Shown: positions 28,164 to 37,026 of the stretch, piece by piece
Layout of the letters: the number at the start of each line of letters is the position of its first letter
Position numbering within the stretch: position 1 is the first letter of the stretch
Assembly (NCBI GenBank): GCA_023954855.1
Contig: JAGSGY010000002.1
Span: forward strand, 1 to 64,000
Length of the DNA: 64,000 nucleotides
Direction: 5' to 3'
From: Pseudomonadota bacterium
GTDB lineage: Bacteria > Myxococcota_A > UBA796 > GCA-2862545
Position numbers and translations under genes: made by a program
Notes under the pieces: model-generated
Told to the model about the DNA's origin: nothing
Seen by the model: only the letters and a program-made list of their open reading frames with translations
The model's database searches: none

Positions 28164-28865
28164 CTACATTGCGGATGCAGTCGCGGTCGCGAGCGCCTTG
28201 ACTTGGGCCTCGTTTTCGCCGACTCCGAGGATGCGCCAACCGGACTCGACCTGCACGATGACGGCCGTCACTGTGCCGAGTGCTCGCCCGTCGGCAATCA
28301 GTTCAACCGAGCAGGGGACCAATGCCACATCGGTGCCAATCATCAGGGGTAGGGCCGTCGGAACCAGGCTCCACTTCGAGCGCGACGCTTGGGCGTAGAT
28401 GCCCGAGCCACGAAGTCCGCTCGAGCCCACGAGGTTCTCGGCCCATCCCGCAGCGGTGAACGCATTCTGCGCTTCTTCCGGGCTGGTTCGTGCAACCGCG
28501 CGGGCGAGCTTCGAGAAGGGCACGAGAGCGGCGTCGGTGTCGGCAGGACAGCCCCGCGGGCCGGCTTGATCCGGGCAGGGATCGGTCGCGTCCGTCAGGC
28601 CATCGCCGTCGTTGTCTGGATCGGGGCAGCCGTCGCCATCTTCATGCGCGTCGAGGTCTTCCGCCTCGATCGGGCACTTGTCCTGAGTGTCGGGCACGCC
28701 ATCCAGGTCGTTGTCGGGATCGGGGCAGCCGTCGCCATCCTCGAAGCCGTCGCGATCTTCGACGGCGGTCGGGCAGGCGTCGCTCTGGTTCAGCACGCCG
28801 TCGCCGTCGCCATCCGTTGAAGCGAGGGTTGCACTGAGAAGAACTGCGATGAGAATCGAAGCCAT
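28164..28865 (-). CDS. Secreted calcium-repeat (thrombospondin type 3-like) protein
   Basis: 233 residues. A signal peptide (to about ATLAS) is followed by three to four Asp-rich repeats (DGDGDGVLNQSDACP, DNDLDGVPDTQDKCP, DNDGDGLTDATDPCP) with regularly placed cysteines, as in thrombospondin type 3 repeats that bind calcium. The C-terminal half (about 115-233) is an unrecognised alpha/beta domain ending in WRILGVGENEAQVKALATA. It should be periplasmic or surface-exposed. It lies eight bases downstream of the LEA-type lipoprotein gene and is likely co-transcribed with it. Confidence 0.84.
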   Translation of the reverse strand: MASILIAVLLSATLASTDGDGDGVLNQSDACPTAVEDRDGFEDGDGCPDPDNDLDGVPDTQDKCPIEAEDLDAHEDGDGCPDPDNDGDGLTDATDPCPDQAGPRGCPADTDAALVPFSKLARAVARTSPEEAQNAFTAAGWAENLVGSSGLRGSGIYAQASRSKWSLVPTALPLMIGTDVALVPCSVELIADGRALGTVTAVIVQVESGWRILGVGENEAQVKALATATASAM

Positions 28866-28873
28866 GCTGCAGT

Positions 28874-29725
28874 CTACTGGAGCTGGACCTTGCCGGTCTC
28901 GTCGATGCTCAACGGAATCACTCCGAGCGGGGTCTTCACGTTGAGGCCGGCTCCGAGGGAGAGGTCGATCTTCTCCTTCTTGGAGATGGCCTGGACCACG
29001 GTTGCGCCCATCTCGAGCAGATTCAGCTCGATCGGAAGGGTCACGAGTCCGGTCGTGCCTGCCTCAACCGAGGCCAGATTGTCGACCAGGCCAGAGGCAA
29101 TGCTTCCGCCGTTTAGGCCGACGTTGTAGTCGAACTGCGAGAAGTCCAGCGTGGCGCCCTGTTCGTGGGTGACCCCCAGGTCGATCTCGAGGGTCGCCTT
29201 GTTCTGCAGAGGCTTGAACTCGGCGACGCGCGCGCCCGCGATCGCGATTTTCGGCAGGCGGAGCACGGGCAGTTCGCCCGCCTCGTCGTAGGGAACCTTG
29301 ACCACTCCGAGTGGGGTGTTGAAGCCGAAGTCTCCCTTGAGTGCGAAGGGGATGGTGTCGCTTCCGGCCACAGCTTGGGCCGTCGAGATGGCGTCGGTGA
29401 ACTTGATCGACACGGGTAGGACCAGCTCCGTGTCTCCCTCGGAGGCGAGCGCCATGCCGTCGTCGTTTGTGCCACTGAGGAATGGCTGCTCGGACAGCGC
29501 CAGGCCGTACGAAAAGGTGGCGACCTTGACCTCCACGGGGTTGGGGTTGCTCACTTGGAAGACGAAGTCAGCGGTGGCGGTCTCCCAGTTCACGTCGACG
29601 AGCTTCACGGTGTCGAAGCTCAGCTTCGGCGTGTACTTGTCCAGATTGACCATGTTTCCGAGGTCGCCGAGCTTGGGGCAGCCGGCGAGTGCCAGAACTG
29701 GAATCAGCGCGATAGCGTTTCTCAT
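28874..29725 (-). CDS. LEA type 2-family lipoprotein
   Basis: 283 residues with lipoprotein signal VLALAGC (Cys16). Residues about 35-275 contain two copies of an immunoglobulin-like LEA14/WHy fold. The first copy has VNWETATADFVFQVSNPNPVEV in which SNPNPVEV is diagnostic, and the second has KATLEIDLGVTHEQG. The family is linked to desiccation and stress tolerance in plants and occurs in many bacteria as a periplasmic lipoprotein; the molecular role here is unknown. The ATG at 29725 starts the signal directly, and a divergent gene begins 116 bases away. Confidence 0.87.
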   Translation of the reverse strand: MRNAIALIPVLALAGCPKLGDLGNMVNLDKYTPKLSFDTVKLVDVNWETATADFVFQVSNPNPVEVKVATFSYGLALSEQPFLSGTNDDGMALASEGDTELVLPVSIKFTDAISTAQAVAGSDTIPFALKGDFGFNTPLGVVKVPYDEAGELPVLRLPKIAIAGARVAEFKPLQNKATLEIDLGVTHEQGATLDFSQFDYNVGLNGGSIASGLVDNLASVEAGTTGLVTLPIELNLLEMGATVVQAISKKEKIDLSLGAGLNVKTPLGVIPLSIDETGKVQLQ

Positions 29726-29841
29726 GCAGCACCTTCCTTGGTCCGTGTGCTAGCACCGGGGGTAGACGCGGGTTCGCCGGTGAAACGCGACTGTAAGTTC
29801 GGTCGGGCCCAGAATCGGTGACACCCCTCATGGAGGAACTC

Positions 29842-30642
29842 ATGCGAAACCTACTCTGCGCCCTAGCGCTCATGCCCTCTCTCGCTTTCGCTGGCCCCAA
29901 GGTTCCGAGCAAGGACCTTGCCAGCATTCCCGCCGAGGCCGCAGCTGGTTTGGCGGCCCAGGAGGCGGAGCTCCAGGCCGTCGAAGCCGAACTCGCGGCT
30001 GCGCAGTCCGAGCTCGACGCTGCTGAAGCCGCCCGAGAGGCCGCCAAGGCCGAGACGTCCACCGCCAAAGAAGGTGTCGGCACGGCCAAAGAAGGCGTCA
30101 CCGCCGCGAAAGACCACGTGGACGAAGTGAAGGCCCACGGGCGTGCGCGTGTCGGCGAGGCTGAAGCCGCCGTCGATGCCGCGGACCAGGCCCTCGCGGC
30201 CTCAAAGGATGCGGTGTCCCAGGCCAAGACGGCCATGAAGGAGCGCAAGGATCAGCTCAAGGCCGCGAAGACCGCGCTCAAGGAGGCCAAGGCCGCCGCG
30301 AAGACCGATGAGGGCGCGGCTCGAGAGGGCGTGGCCGAGGCGAAGGACGGTGTGGCCGAGGCGAAGGACGAAGTGGCTGGCGCGAAGGACGAGATCGCGG
30401 GCGCGAAGGACGACGGTGCGCTCGCCAAGGCTCACATCAGCATGCTCGAGGCCAAAGTGAAGCTCAACGAGGCTGAGCTCGAGCGCGCTCGGGCCACCGC
30501 GGTCAAGGACGGTGGGGGTGCGATCGACACGGCGCCCTTCGAGGAGGCCGTGGCCCTGGCCGATTCGAAGTACCAAGAGAAGCGCCAGAAGTACGAAGAG
30601 ATGCGCGCGGAGCAGGCGGAAGAAGAGTCTGCCGAGGAGTAG
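29842..30642 (+). CDS. Periplasmic coiled-coil protein
   Basis: 266 residues. GGAGG at 29832-29836 decides for the ATG at 29842. A signal peptide ends at LAFAG. Almost all of the rest is Ala/Glu/Lys-rich heptad sequence: AAQEAELQAVEAELAAAQ, then an 11-residue-like alternation (TAKEGVGTAKEGV; VAEAKDGVAEAKDEVAGAKDE). It is predicted to be one long coiled coil, possibly a periplasmic spacer. It has superficial likeness to LEA group 3 repeats, which is interesting beside the divergent LEA type 2 gene. No catalytic domain is seen. Confidence 0.83.
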   Translation: MRNLLCALALMPSLAFAGPKVPSKDLASIPAEAAAGLAAQEAELQAVEAELAAAQSELDAAEAAREAAKAETSTAKEGVGTAKEGVTAAKDHVDEVKAHGRARVGEAEAAVDAADQALAASKDAVSQAKTAMKERKDQLKAAKTALKEAKAAAKTDEGAAREGVAEAKDGVAEAKDEVAGAKDEIAGAKDDGALAKAHISMLEAKVKLNEAELERARATAVKDGGGAIDTAPFEEAVALADSKYQEKRQKYEEMRAEQAEEESAEE

Positions 30643-30736
30643 GGCCCACTCCCGGGCTTGATGGGGCCCCTCGCGCCAAGGGGGCCTGCGATGCCACCTG
30701 CTGCGCCTCTTCTGTTAGAACGGTCGGGGAGGCGCA

Positions 30737-31060
30737 ATGTTCGCGACGACTGTGCAGGAGAACATGGGCTGGCTGCCCACGTACTTCAGGATCTTCATCC
30801 CGCTCGCGGCCTTTACCGGTGGACTGGTTGTGGTGAACCTGCGGGCCCAGGAACCGCTGCACACCAACTGGTACACGTTTAGCCTGGTGACCTCGATTCT
30901 CGCGGCCCTCGGCTCGTTGCCTGGCATCGCGCTCTGCATGACGGCAGAGGACGTTCCTGCCGCCTTCCTCGGGCCATTCATCAGCTTGCTTCTCGGCGCG
31001 ATCTTGCTAGCCTACCAGGCGGCGGCGAACCAGCACTCTCGCGAGAACTCGGTCGACTAA
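30737..31060 (+). CDS. Small three-helix membrane protein, unknown
   Basis: 107 residues. The start is supported by a GGAGG just upstream. Three hydrophobic helices can be seen at about 16-35, 46-68 and 77-95, with a short charged C-terminus. I do not recognise the family. The stop interlocks with that of the convergent epimerase gene (CTAA at 31057-31060). Confidence 0.72.
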   Translation: MFATTVQENMGWLPTYFRIFIPLAAFTGGLVVVNLRAQEPLHTNWYTFSLVTSILAALGSLPGIALCMTAEDVPAAFLGPFISLLLGAILLAYQAAANQHSRENSVD

Positions 31061-32040
31061 CGAATACGGCCGATCGACCGCAGCCACGCTTCCGATCGAC
31101 GCATGCCTTCTTCGAGGTCTACCGCCGGTGTCCAGCCCAGCAGGCGCTCGGCCTTGGTGGTGTCGAAGCGGAGCCGGTTCTGTGTGATCGCCAGGCGCAT
31201 GCGGTTGAGCGGCAGCCCGAGCGGTAGTTTCTCGGCGGCGAATGCGACCAGGCGTGCCACCGGCATGGGTAGCGATCTGGGCTGTCGGCCGCACATTTGG
31301 CCGAAGTGTTCGAACCATGCCCTCCAGGTGGCAGACCCGTCCGCGAGGTGGATGGCCTCGCCGTTCACGCCCTCCGCTGTCCCAGCCGCGACCAAGGCGT
31401 CGATGAGGTTGTCGATGTAGAGCGGGTAGCAGAGGCCGTCCCCGGCGCCGAAGATGCACGGTGTGCCGCTGCTCACGAGCTTGTACATGCCGACCGTCCA
31501 GCCCGGTGAGCCGGGGCCGTAGACCATGGCGGGGCGGATTGCGGTGAGCTCGACGCCGGATGCGAGCGCGGTGGCGAAGGCGAGCTCCTCGCCGCGTGCC
31601 TTCGTCGAGCCATACACGTCGGGCTGGTCGATGCAGATGGGCAGTGTCTCGTCGTACTCCTGGCGTGCGGTGAGGTCGTAGACGGCGACGGTGCTCACGT
31701 GGACGACCCGCGTGACGCCCGCGGTCGCCGCTGCCTTCACGATGGCTTCCACGGCGTGGACGTTGAGCGGCTCGGCTAGGCTCTCGCTCGTCGTGTCGAC
31801 CCACGCAGCGACGTGAAAGAGCACCTCCACACCCTCGAGCATCTGCCCAAAGCTCGTGGGGTCGGTCAGGTCGAAGTCGATAGGGATGCCGCCGGCCGAG
31901 ACCAGCTGGGGAACGCGCTCCGCGACCCGCCGACCTGCCAGGACGACCTGTGCGCCGTCGGCGATTAAGCGCTCTGCGAGGGCGCCTCCGACGAATCCCG
32001 TCGCACCAGTCACGGCGACGCGGGTGCCGTTCAATCCCAT
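31057..32040 (-). CDS. NAD(P)-dependent epimerase/dehydratase (extended SDR)
   Basis: 327 residues. The N-terminal Rossmann motif is VTGATGFVGGALAE (10-23), the catalytic Ser region is HVSTVAVY and the YxxxK pair lies in DVYGSTKARGEE. Later blocks IRPAMVYGPG and FGAGDGLCYPLYIDNL fit the extended SDR family that acts on sugar nucleotides, sterols or dihydroflavonol-like substrates; the 3-beta-hydroxysteroid dehydrogenase branch is the closest by eye. The substrate is not predictable. It is last in the operon that starts with the hybrid sensor kinase, nine bases after the CPBP gene. Confidence 0.88.
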   Translation of the reverse strand: MGLNGTRVAVTGATGFVGGALAERLIADGAQVVLAGRRVAERVPQLVSAGGIPIDFDLTDPTSFGQMLEGVEVLFHVAAWVDTTSESLAEPLNVHAVEAIVKAAATAGVTRVVHVSTVAVYDLTARQEYDETLPICIDQPDVYGSTKARGEELAFATALASGVELTAIRPAMVYGPGSPGWTVGMYKLVSSGTPCIFGAGDGLCYPLYIDNLIDALVAAGTAEGVNGEAIHLADGSATWRAWFEHFGQMCGRQPRSLPMPVARLVAFAAEKLPLGLPLNRMRLAITQNRLRFDTTKAERLLGWTPAVDLEEGMRRSEAWLRSIGRIR

Positions 32041-32049
32041 GTTCTGCTC

Positions 32050-33021
32050 CTAGAGGCGGCCGCCGAAGCGCATCGCAAAGATTCCCGTGCTCGGATCGCG
32101 TGCCATCGACACTGCGGTGATGAGCAGGTCGTACCAGAAGTGGATGGCGACGGGCGAGGCGAGGTTGTAGCCGGTGCGCTTGTAGGTCCAGCCTAGCCAG
32201 CTGCCGGCGACCGTGATCCAGGGGACGGCGATGGCGATGTAGCTCAGCCGTTCCTCCGGGGGAAGCAGTGCCGCGTTCAGCGCGTGGGTCGCGCCAAAGG
32301 TCAGCGATGCGGCGAGCCAGCCGGGGGTTTCGCCCATCGAACGGGCCAGATCGGACTGGATCAGACCTCTGAAGGCGATCTCTTCGCCGATGGCGACGTG
32401 CTCGAACAGCGCCGTTCCGAGTGCCATCGAGCTCGCCCAGCCAGCGGCTGCCGGTGGCTGTTGACCGAAGAGCTGGGGCGGACCGGGATTGGGGGGTTCG
32501 AGCGCAAAGGTGAGCGCGGTGGCCCCAGCGAGCAGCCCAAGCGTTCCCGCCCAGACCTCTGGCTGCTTCAACACGGCCGGGTTGAACGGGGCGCCGACGA
32601 GGTCGCTGAGGGAGTCCTGTGGAACATAGCGGGCCCGGGACGCCAGTCGACGCTGGAGGGCCACGTCCATGACGCTGTAGACCCACAGATTCTGCGCCGC
32701 CACGAATGGCGTCAATGTGCTCATGGAGGGCTCAACCTCCTCCCGGGCCAGTAGGAGTGCGACCCCGGCGCCGACCTCGACCGCCGTGGTTGTGGCGAGG
32801 ATGGCGGCCTCCTCGGGCTGACCGAGGCAGGCTTGACCGAGGCCGGGCCAGAGCAATGACCAGCCCGCTCCGCACATCTTCTCGGCGAAGCGCTTCTCAG
32901 CGGCGAGCTCGGCCGGCGCGGGCTCGGCCATGGCGTCCAGTCGTGCCGTCTGCAAGGTAGCGGAGCAGGCGGAGCACAGGACGAGTGCGAGGGTGGACAG
33001 GGCTCGGAACAGCGACGTCAT
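32050..33021 (-). CDS. CPBP-family intramembrane protease, lipoprotein-type start
   Basis: 323 residues. The N-terminus (LALVLCSACS) is a lipoprotein-like signal, unusual for this family. Several helices follow. The CPBP (CAAX protease and bacteriocin-processing) motifs are complete: GEEIAFRGLIQ (motif 1, Glu-Glu-x3-Arg), FGATHALN (motif 2) and HFWYDLL (motif 3). It is therefore probably an active glutamic intramembrane protease with unknown substrate. It follows the pcm gene by seven bases. Confidence 0.86.
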   Translation of the reverse strand: MTSLFRALSTLALVLCSACSATLQTARLDAMAEPAPAELAAEKRFAEKMCGAGWSLLWPGLGQACLGQPEEAAILATTTAVEVGAGVALLLAREEVEPSMSTLTPFVAAQNLWVYSVMDVALQRRLASRARYVPQDSLSDLVGAPFNPAVLKQPEVWAGTLGLLAGATALTFALEPPNPGPPQLFGQQPPAAAGWASSMALGTALFEHVAIGEEIAFRGLIQSDLARSMGETPGWLAASLTFGATHALNAALLPPEERLSYIAIAVPWITVAGSWLGWTYKRTGYNLASPVAIHFWYDLLITAVSMARDPSTGIFAMRFGGRL

Positions 33022-33028
33022 CGCGGCC

Positions 33029-33634
33029 TCATGAGGTCATGGTGGCGAAGGAGACGGGAAGATCGACCCTCGTGTCGAGGTGTGGACCCTGCCTCTGCAA
33101 TGTGGTGAGCCGCTGGTGTACACGGCCGACGGGAGCGACAATCCTTCCATCGTCAGCCAGCTGTTCGAGCCAGGCAGGCGGAGGGTTTGCGCAGGCGACG
33201 CCGGCGACGATGCAGTCGAACGGGCCCCCTTCGGGCCAGCCATATTGGCCGTCAGCTTGGCGCAGGTCGGCCTTCAGCTCGAGATCTTCGAGAACGTCCG
33301 CGGCCTGGCGTGCGAGGGGTGCGGAGAGCTCAACGGCGCAGACGTCAGCACCGAGGTGGACGAGCAGGGCTGTCAGGTACCCGCTGCCGGCACCAATCTC
33401 GAGCACGCGCTCCCCGGGACGCACGGAAGCGAGCTCGAGAATCCGCGCGAGGATGTACGGCTGGGATGCGCTCTGGCCGTGTCCGATGGCGATGGCCTCA
33501 TCCTCGTACGCGTAGTCCTCGTGGAGTTCGGGGACGAACAGGTGGCGTGGCGTGGCGCGGATCGCGGCCAAGACACGCTCGTCCGAAACCCCTTCGGCTT
33601 CGATGAGCTCGGCGAGCGCGGCGGGGTCACTCAC
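33029..33634 (-). CDS. pcm: Protein-L-isoaspartate O-methyltransferase
   Basis: 201 residues, normal length. The SAM site is VLEIGAGSGYLTALL, and the family signatures PRHLFVPE, AIGHGQSASQPYI and PEGGPFDCIVAGVA are present. It repairs isoaspartyl residues formed by protein ageing. The GTG at 33634 overlaps the stop of the sensor kinase by four bases (GTGA), so it is translationally coupled to it. Confidence 0.94.
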   Translation of the reverse strand: MSDPAALAELIEAEGVSDERVLAAIRATPRHLFVPELHEDYAYEDEAIAIGHGQSASQPYILARILELASVRPGERVLEIGAGSGYLTALLVHLGADVCAVELSAPLARQAADVLEDLELKADLRQADGQYGWPEGGPFDCIVAGVACANPPPAWLEQLADDGRIVAPVGRVHQRLTTLQRQGPHLDTRVDLPVSFATMTS

Positions 33635-36201
33635 GCGTCGAGCGCAGCGCGTACCGAAGCCGCGATGCCGTGCACTGTGAACGGCTTGGCGACGAAGCGA
33701 GTGTAGGGCGTATCCCCCTTTGTGATCGCGACGGCGTCGTTGCCGAGCCCCGATGTGAACAGGACGGGAAGCGCCGGGCGGAGGGCGCGCACTTCCTTCG
33801 CGAGGTCGGTCCCATCGCCGTCCGGTAGCTGTACATCGGTGAGCAGCAGGTCGAAGGCCGTACCGTTTCGCGCGATCTCGCGGGCGTCAGCAACGGTGGT
33901 CGCGGTGTGAACGACGTAGCCTTGACGCTCCAGCAGCATCCGAAGCAGAAACTCCACTTCCTGCTCGTCTTCGACGACGAGCACGGTCTCGGTGCCGCGC
34001 GGCAGGGCGGGACGGTCGCGTCGTGGTGCCGGAACCGGTGTCTCTGCGACCGTCTCGGTGGGAAGTCGAAACGCGATGCGCGTCGCTGGCTCGACCTGAA
34101 CGTCGAAATGGCCTTCGAGACGGCTCACCACCGACAAGGCCTCGCTCAGGCCGAGTCCGGGCCGGCCCGCCTGGGTCGAGAAGTAGGGCTCGAACATCCG
34201 CTCGCGCACATCTGCAGAGAGAGGGGTGCCCGAGTTGGTAATCGCGACCTCGACATAGCTGCCCGCCGCATACTCGTCGCTGGCCTGGAGCTCGACCATC
34301 CGGGTGCGAAGCTGCACCGTTCCCTTGGGCCCTGCGGCCTCGCGGGCATTGCGAAGCAACGAGGCGATCACCACTTCGAGGGCGGTTCGGTCGGCGGCCA
34401 CGCGTAGGTCCATCTCGGCGGGGAGGGCATCGACCAGGCCTCCACGTTCGTCGGCAGCCTTGGCCGCGGCCCTGGCGGCGTCGGCCAGTTCTTCGAAGCG
34501 AAGCGGCACGGGAGAGAGTGGCTTGAGGCTACCGACCGACTGAAGGCGATTGGTGAGCTCGGCAGCGGCCAGCGCGCTGTGGAGGATGGTCTCGAAGTGG
34601 GCGGCGGCTGTGCCCTCGGGGCTCACGGACAGGCCGATCTCAGCGGTTCCGACGATGGCGGTGAGCACGTTGTTGAAGTCGTGGGCTGCGCCTGCGGCGA
34701 GGCGACGGATGGCGTCCATGCGCTCGGAGCGGCGGGCCTTGGCTCCCAGCTCCAGCGCATCCGAGACGTCTTGCAGGGTACAGACGATCCCGCTCAGGCC
34801 GTGCTCTTCTTCCGAGAGACGGGTGATGTTGACGAGTACCTGGACCTGTCGGCCATCGGGATACAGCAGGCCATACCGGCCTCCGCGCAGGGCGTCGCCG
34901 CCGCGTAGCACCCTCGTAAACGGGAGATCCTCGAAGGGAACCGGCTTGCCGCCCCAGTCGACAATGGTCCACTCGGCCTGCTCGACGAGGCTCTCGCCCA
35001 TGGTGTCGACCGGAATGCCGAACTGCTGTTCGGCCTCCTCGTTCGCGTAGACCATCCGACCCTTTCGGTCGATGACGAGCACCGCGATGGGGCTGGTCTG
35101 CATGATGCTCGCGACGCGCTCTCGCTCATGCCGAAACCGCGTGATGGCCTCGGCGCGGCCGGTCACGTCGATGCCGGAGCACATCGCGCCGACGATGCTT
35201 CCCGCATCATCCCGGACGGCGGCGCAGCGCCAGGCGATGACGCGGGTGCTTCCGTCGGGGGCGGCGAGGGTGCCCTCGAAGGCGGGGCTGACGGTGGTCT
35301 CCCCATCCACCAAGGCGAGTAGAACGTCCTCAGCCATTCGACGGCTCGACTCTGAGAACCCGAGCTCGAGCCACTTGTGGCCAATCAGCTGGTCGAGGGG
35401 GCGCCCCAGCACTGCCGCGGCCTTGCGGTTTGCCGTGAGCATCGTGCCCTGGGTGTCGGTGGAGATCAGCAGGACTTCGGCGACGTCGAGCACCGTGTTG
35501 GCACGGTCGCGCTCCTCTCGGAGAGCTTCCTCCGCGCGCTTGCGCTCGGTGATGTCCTGAACGGCGGACACGGTGTGCGTGACCTTCCCGCTGGCGTCGC
35601 GCATGGCGGCGGCGGTCACCAGGCCCCACGCCACTCGGCCATCTGCAAGGATGTAGCGGTGCTCGTGGCTTACGGGGCCGCGCTGCGAGGACAGCACCTG
35701 CGCGAGACGGGCGGCGTCTTGCTCGAGCTCCGCCGGGTGTGCGAGCGCGTCGATGGAGATGGCGCCGGTGCCCTTGAGGCCCAGCACTTCCGCGAGGGCG
35801 GGGTTGTGCTCGACGATCTGGGTTCGGCCATCTCCGACTTCGGTGAGGGCGACACCGACGGGCAGATGCTCGAAGAAGGTGCGAAAGCGATGCTCGGCCA
35901 ATTGATGTTGGTGGGCGAGCCGCTGCACCTTGACCAAAACGGGGCGTAAGCGTGCGATGGCGAGCGCGAGAAGCCCTCCGATGCCCACCAAACTGACGGC
36001 TACCGCCGGATCTTCAGGTGCCAGGCTGAGGTAGACGCGGACAAACTGCACGCAGGCATGAATCCCCGACAGGAAGATTGCGCCGGTAAGTAGCGCCCAT
36101 CCGGCGCGTCCATGCCGTCCGCGGGCGAGCCAGAGCGTCATCGCGCCCGAGAACGCGTGGAGGACGACGGCGAGCGCTAGGAGTAGGGCGGTCACGGACA
36201 T
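33631..36201 (-). CDS. Hybrid sensor histidine kinase with PAS domains and receiver
   Basis: 856 residues. N-terminal membrane helices (about 1-90), then three PAS domains (about 100-220, 230-350, 360-480), a HisKA helix with phospho-acceptor His507 in AAGAAHDFNNVL, an ATPase domain (N-box LLRNAREAAG, G-boxes in NSGTPLS and GRPGLGLSEALSVV), and a C-terminal receiver (VVEDEQEVE, acceptor Asp789 in LLLTDVQLPDGDG, Lys in FVAKPF). The receiver sits in the same protein and no DNA-binding regulator is adjacent, so output probably passes to a distant partner. It heads an operon with pcm, the CPBP protease and the epimerase. Confidence 0.93.
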   Translation of the reverse strand: MSVTALLLALAVVLHAFSGAMTLWLARGRHGRAGWALLTGAIFLSGIHACVQFVRVYLSLAPEDPAVAVSLVGIGGLLALAIARLRPVLVKVQRLAHQHQLAEHRFRTFFEHLPVGVALTEVGDGRTQIVEHNPALAEVLGLKGTGAISIDALAHPAELEQDAARLAQVLSSQRGPVSHEHRYILADGRVAWGLVTAAAMRDASGKVTHTVSAVQDITERKRAEEALREERDRANTVLDVAEVLLISTDTQGTMLTANRKAAAVLGRPLDQLIGHKWLELGFSESSRRMAEDVLLALVDGETTVSPAFEGTLAAPDGSTRVIAWRCAAVRDDAGSIVGAMCSGIDVTGRAEAITRFRHERERVASIMQTSPIAVLVIDRKGRMVYANEEAEQQFGIPVDTMGESLVEQAEWTIVDWGGKPVPFEDLPFTRVLRGGDALRGGRYGLLYPDGRQVQVLVNITRLSEEEHGLSGIVCTLQDVSDALELGAKARRSERMDAIRRLAAGAAHDFNNVLTAIVGTAEIGLSVSPEGTAAAHFETILHSALAAAELTNRLQSVGSLKPLSPVPLRFEELADAARAAAKAADERGGLVDALPAEMDLRVAADRTALEVVIASLLRNAREAAGPKGTVQLRTRMVELQASDEYAAGSYVEVAITNSGTPLSADVRERMFEPYFSTQAGRPGLGLSEALSVVSRLEGHFDVQVEPATRIAFRLPTETVAETPVPAPRRDRPALPRGTETVLVVEDEQEVEFLLRMLLERQGYVVHTATTVADAREIARNGTAFDLLLTDVQLPDGDGTDLAKEVRALRPALPVLFTSGLGNDAVAITKGDTPYTRFVAKPFTVHGIAASVRAALDA

Positions 36202-36234
36202 TGCGTGTATTGGACCGCGCCCGGGGGAGTCCCG

Positions 36235-37026
36235 TCAACGTGCCGGGTAGAAGAGCTCCTCGATGGCTTCGTCGCCTGTCTCGAGGATGTTGTCGATCGA
36301 GGCTTTGAGCGTCGCGATTGTCATCGAGTCGCTCGCGCCCCCAACCTCACTCTCGGACCACAAGGTCTGGTAGCGCCACGTCGTGCCATTGCCGTCGGGA
36401 AGCCAGATATCGCACGAGTAGGACTGCACGATCGAGCTGCCCCCACTGTTTCCTTCCCAGACTTGGTCGACGTAGGAACGGGCAAAGAGTGCGGGCCCGT
36501 TGTCGGTCTCGACCCAGCGAAAGTCCTTGTAGAGCGTGAAGTCCACGCTGATCAGGAGGTTCTGGCGCTGTACCTGGTTGACGCTGAACAACGGGTTGCA
36601 GGTCTCGTCCAAAAAGCAGGTCGGATCGACGTCAAAGGTGCGCACGTACTCGTTGGCTGAAGGCTCAGCGGGTAGCTGGTCCTCTTCAATCTGGAGCGTG
36701 GCGTGATCGAGGGGGGGGTAGACGGACTGGCGTGCGACCGCGACGCCGAGCGTGGCCGCGGGGTCCTGCTCGGTTGGCCACTCGATGTCCCACAGGTCGT
36801 CCTCGTTCACCGGGGTGAGTTCCCACGCCCTGTCCTGAAGGTTGTCTTCCATGTCGATGGTCTCGAGGAAGGCAATCAGGTTCGAGAAGCCGACCTCGCG
36901 CTCTGCCTCGTCTTCCGCTCCCCACGACCGGTACAGGTAGCGGGAGAGGTCATCGAGCTCAGCGGGGGCTTCGGGGGGGCGCTTACAGGCCGGGAGGAGA
37001 ATCAGGAGCGGAAGCAGGCGGATCAC
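36235..37026 (-). CDS. Lipoprotein, function unknown
   Basis: 263 residues. The signal LLPLLILLPAC gives an acylated Cys14. The body is acidic and mixed alpha/beta with a single Cys pair region (DPTCFLDETCNPLF) and a C-terminal block (DSMTIATLKASIDNILETGDEA in outline). I cannot assign it. The GTG start overlaps the stop of the START-like gene by GTGA. The two are probably co-expressed and may act together at the periplasmic face of the outer membrane. Confidence 0.8.
   Translation of the reverse strand: MIRLLPLLILLPACKRPPEAPAELDDLSRYLYRSWGAEDEAEREVGFSNLIAFLETIDMEDNLQDRAWELTPVNEDDLWDIEWPTEQDPAATLGVAVARQSVYPPLDHATLQIEEDQLPAEPSANEYVRTFDVDPTCFLDETCNPLFSVNQVQRQNLLISVDFTLYKDFRWVETDNGPALFARSYVDQVWEGNSGGSSIVQSYSCDIWLPDGNGTTWRYQTLWSESEVGGASDSMTIATLKASIDNILETGDEAIEELFYPAR

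Noticed and set aside
29726-29841. Possible tRNA-like sequence in the divergent gap (GGTTCGCCGG)
   Set aside because: No acceptor stem, D arm or anticodon arm can be built around it.
30643-30736. GC-rich inverted repeats after the coiled-coil gene as a terminator
   Set aside because: Stems can be drawn (GGGCCC pairs) but no T-run follows; chance pairing in GC-rich sequence is likely.
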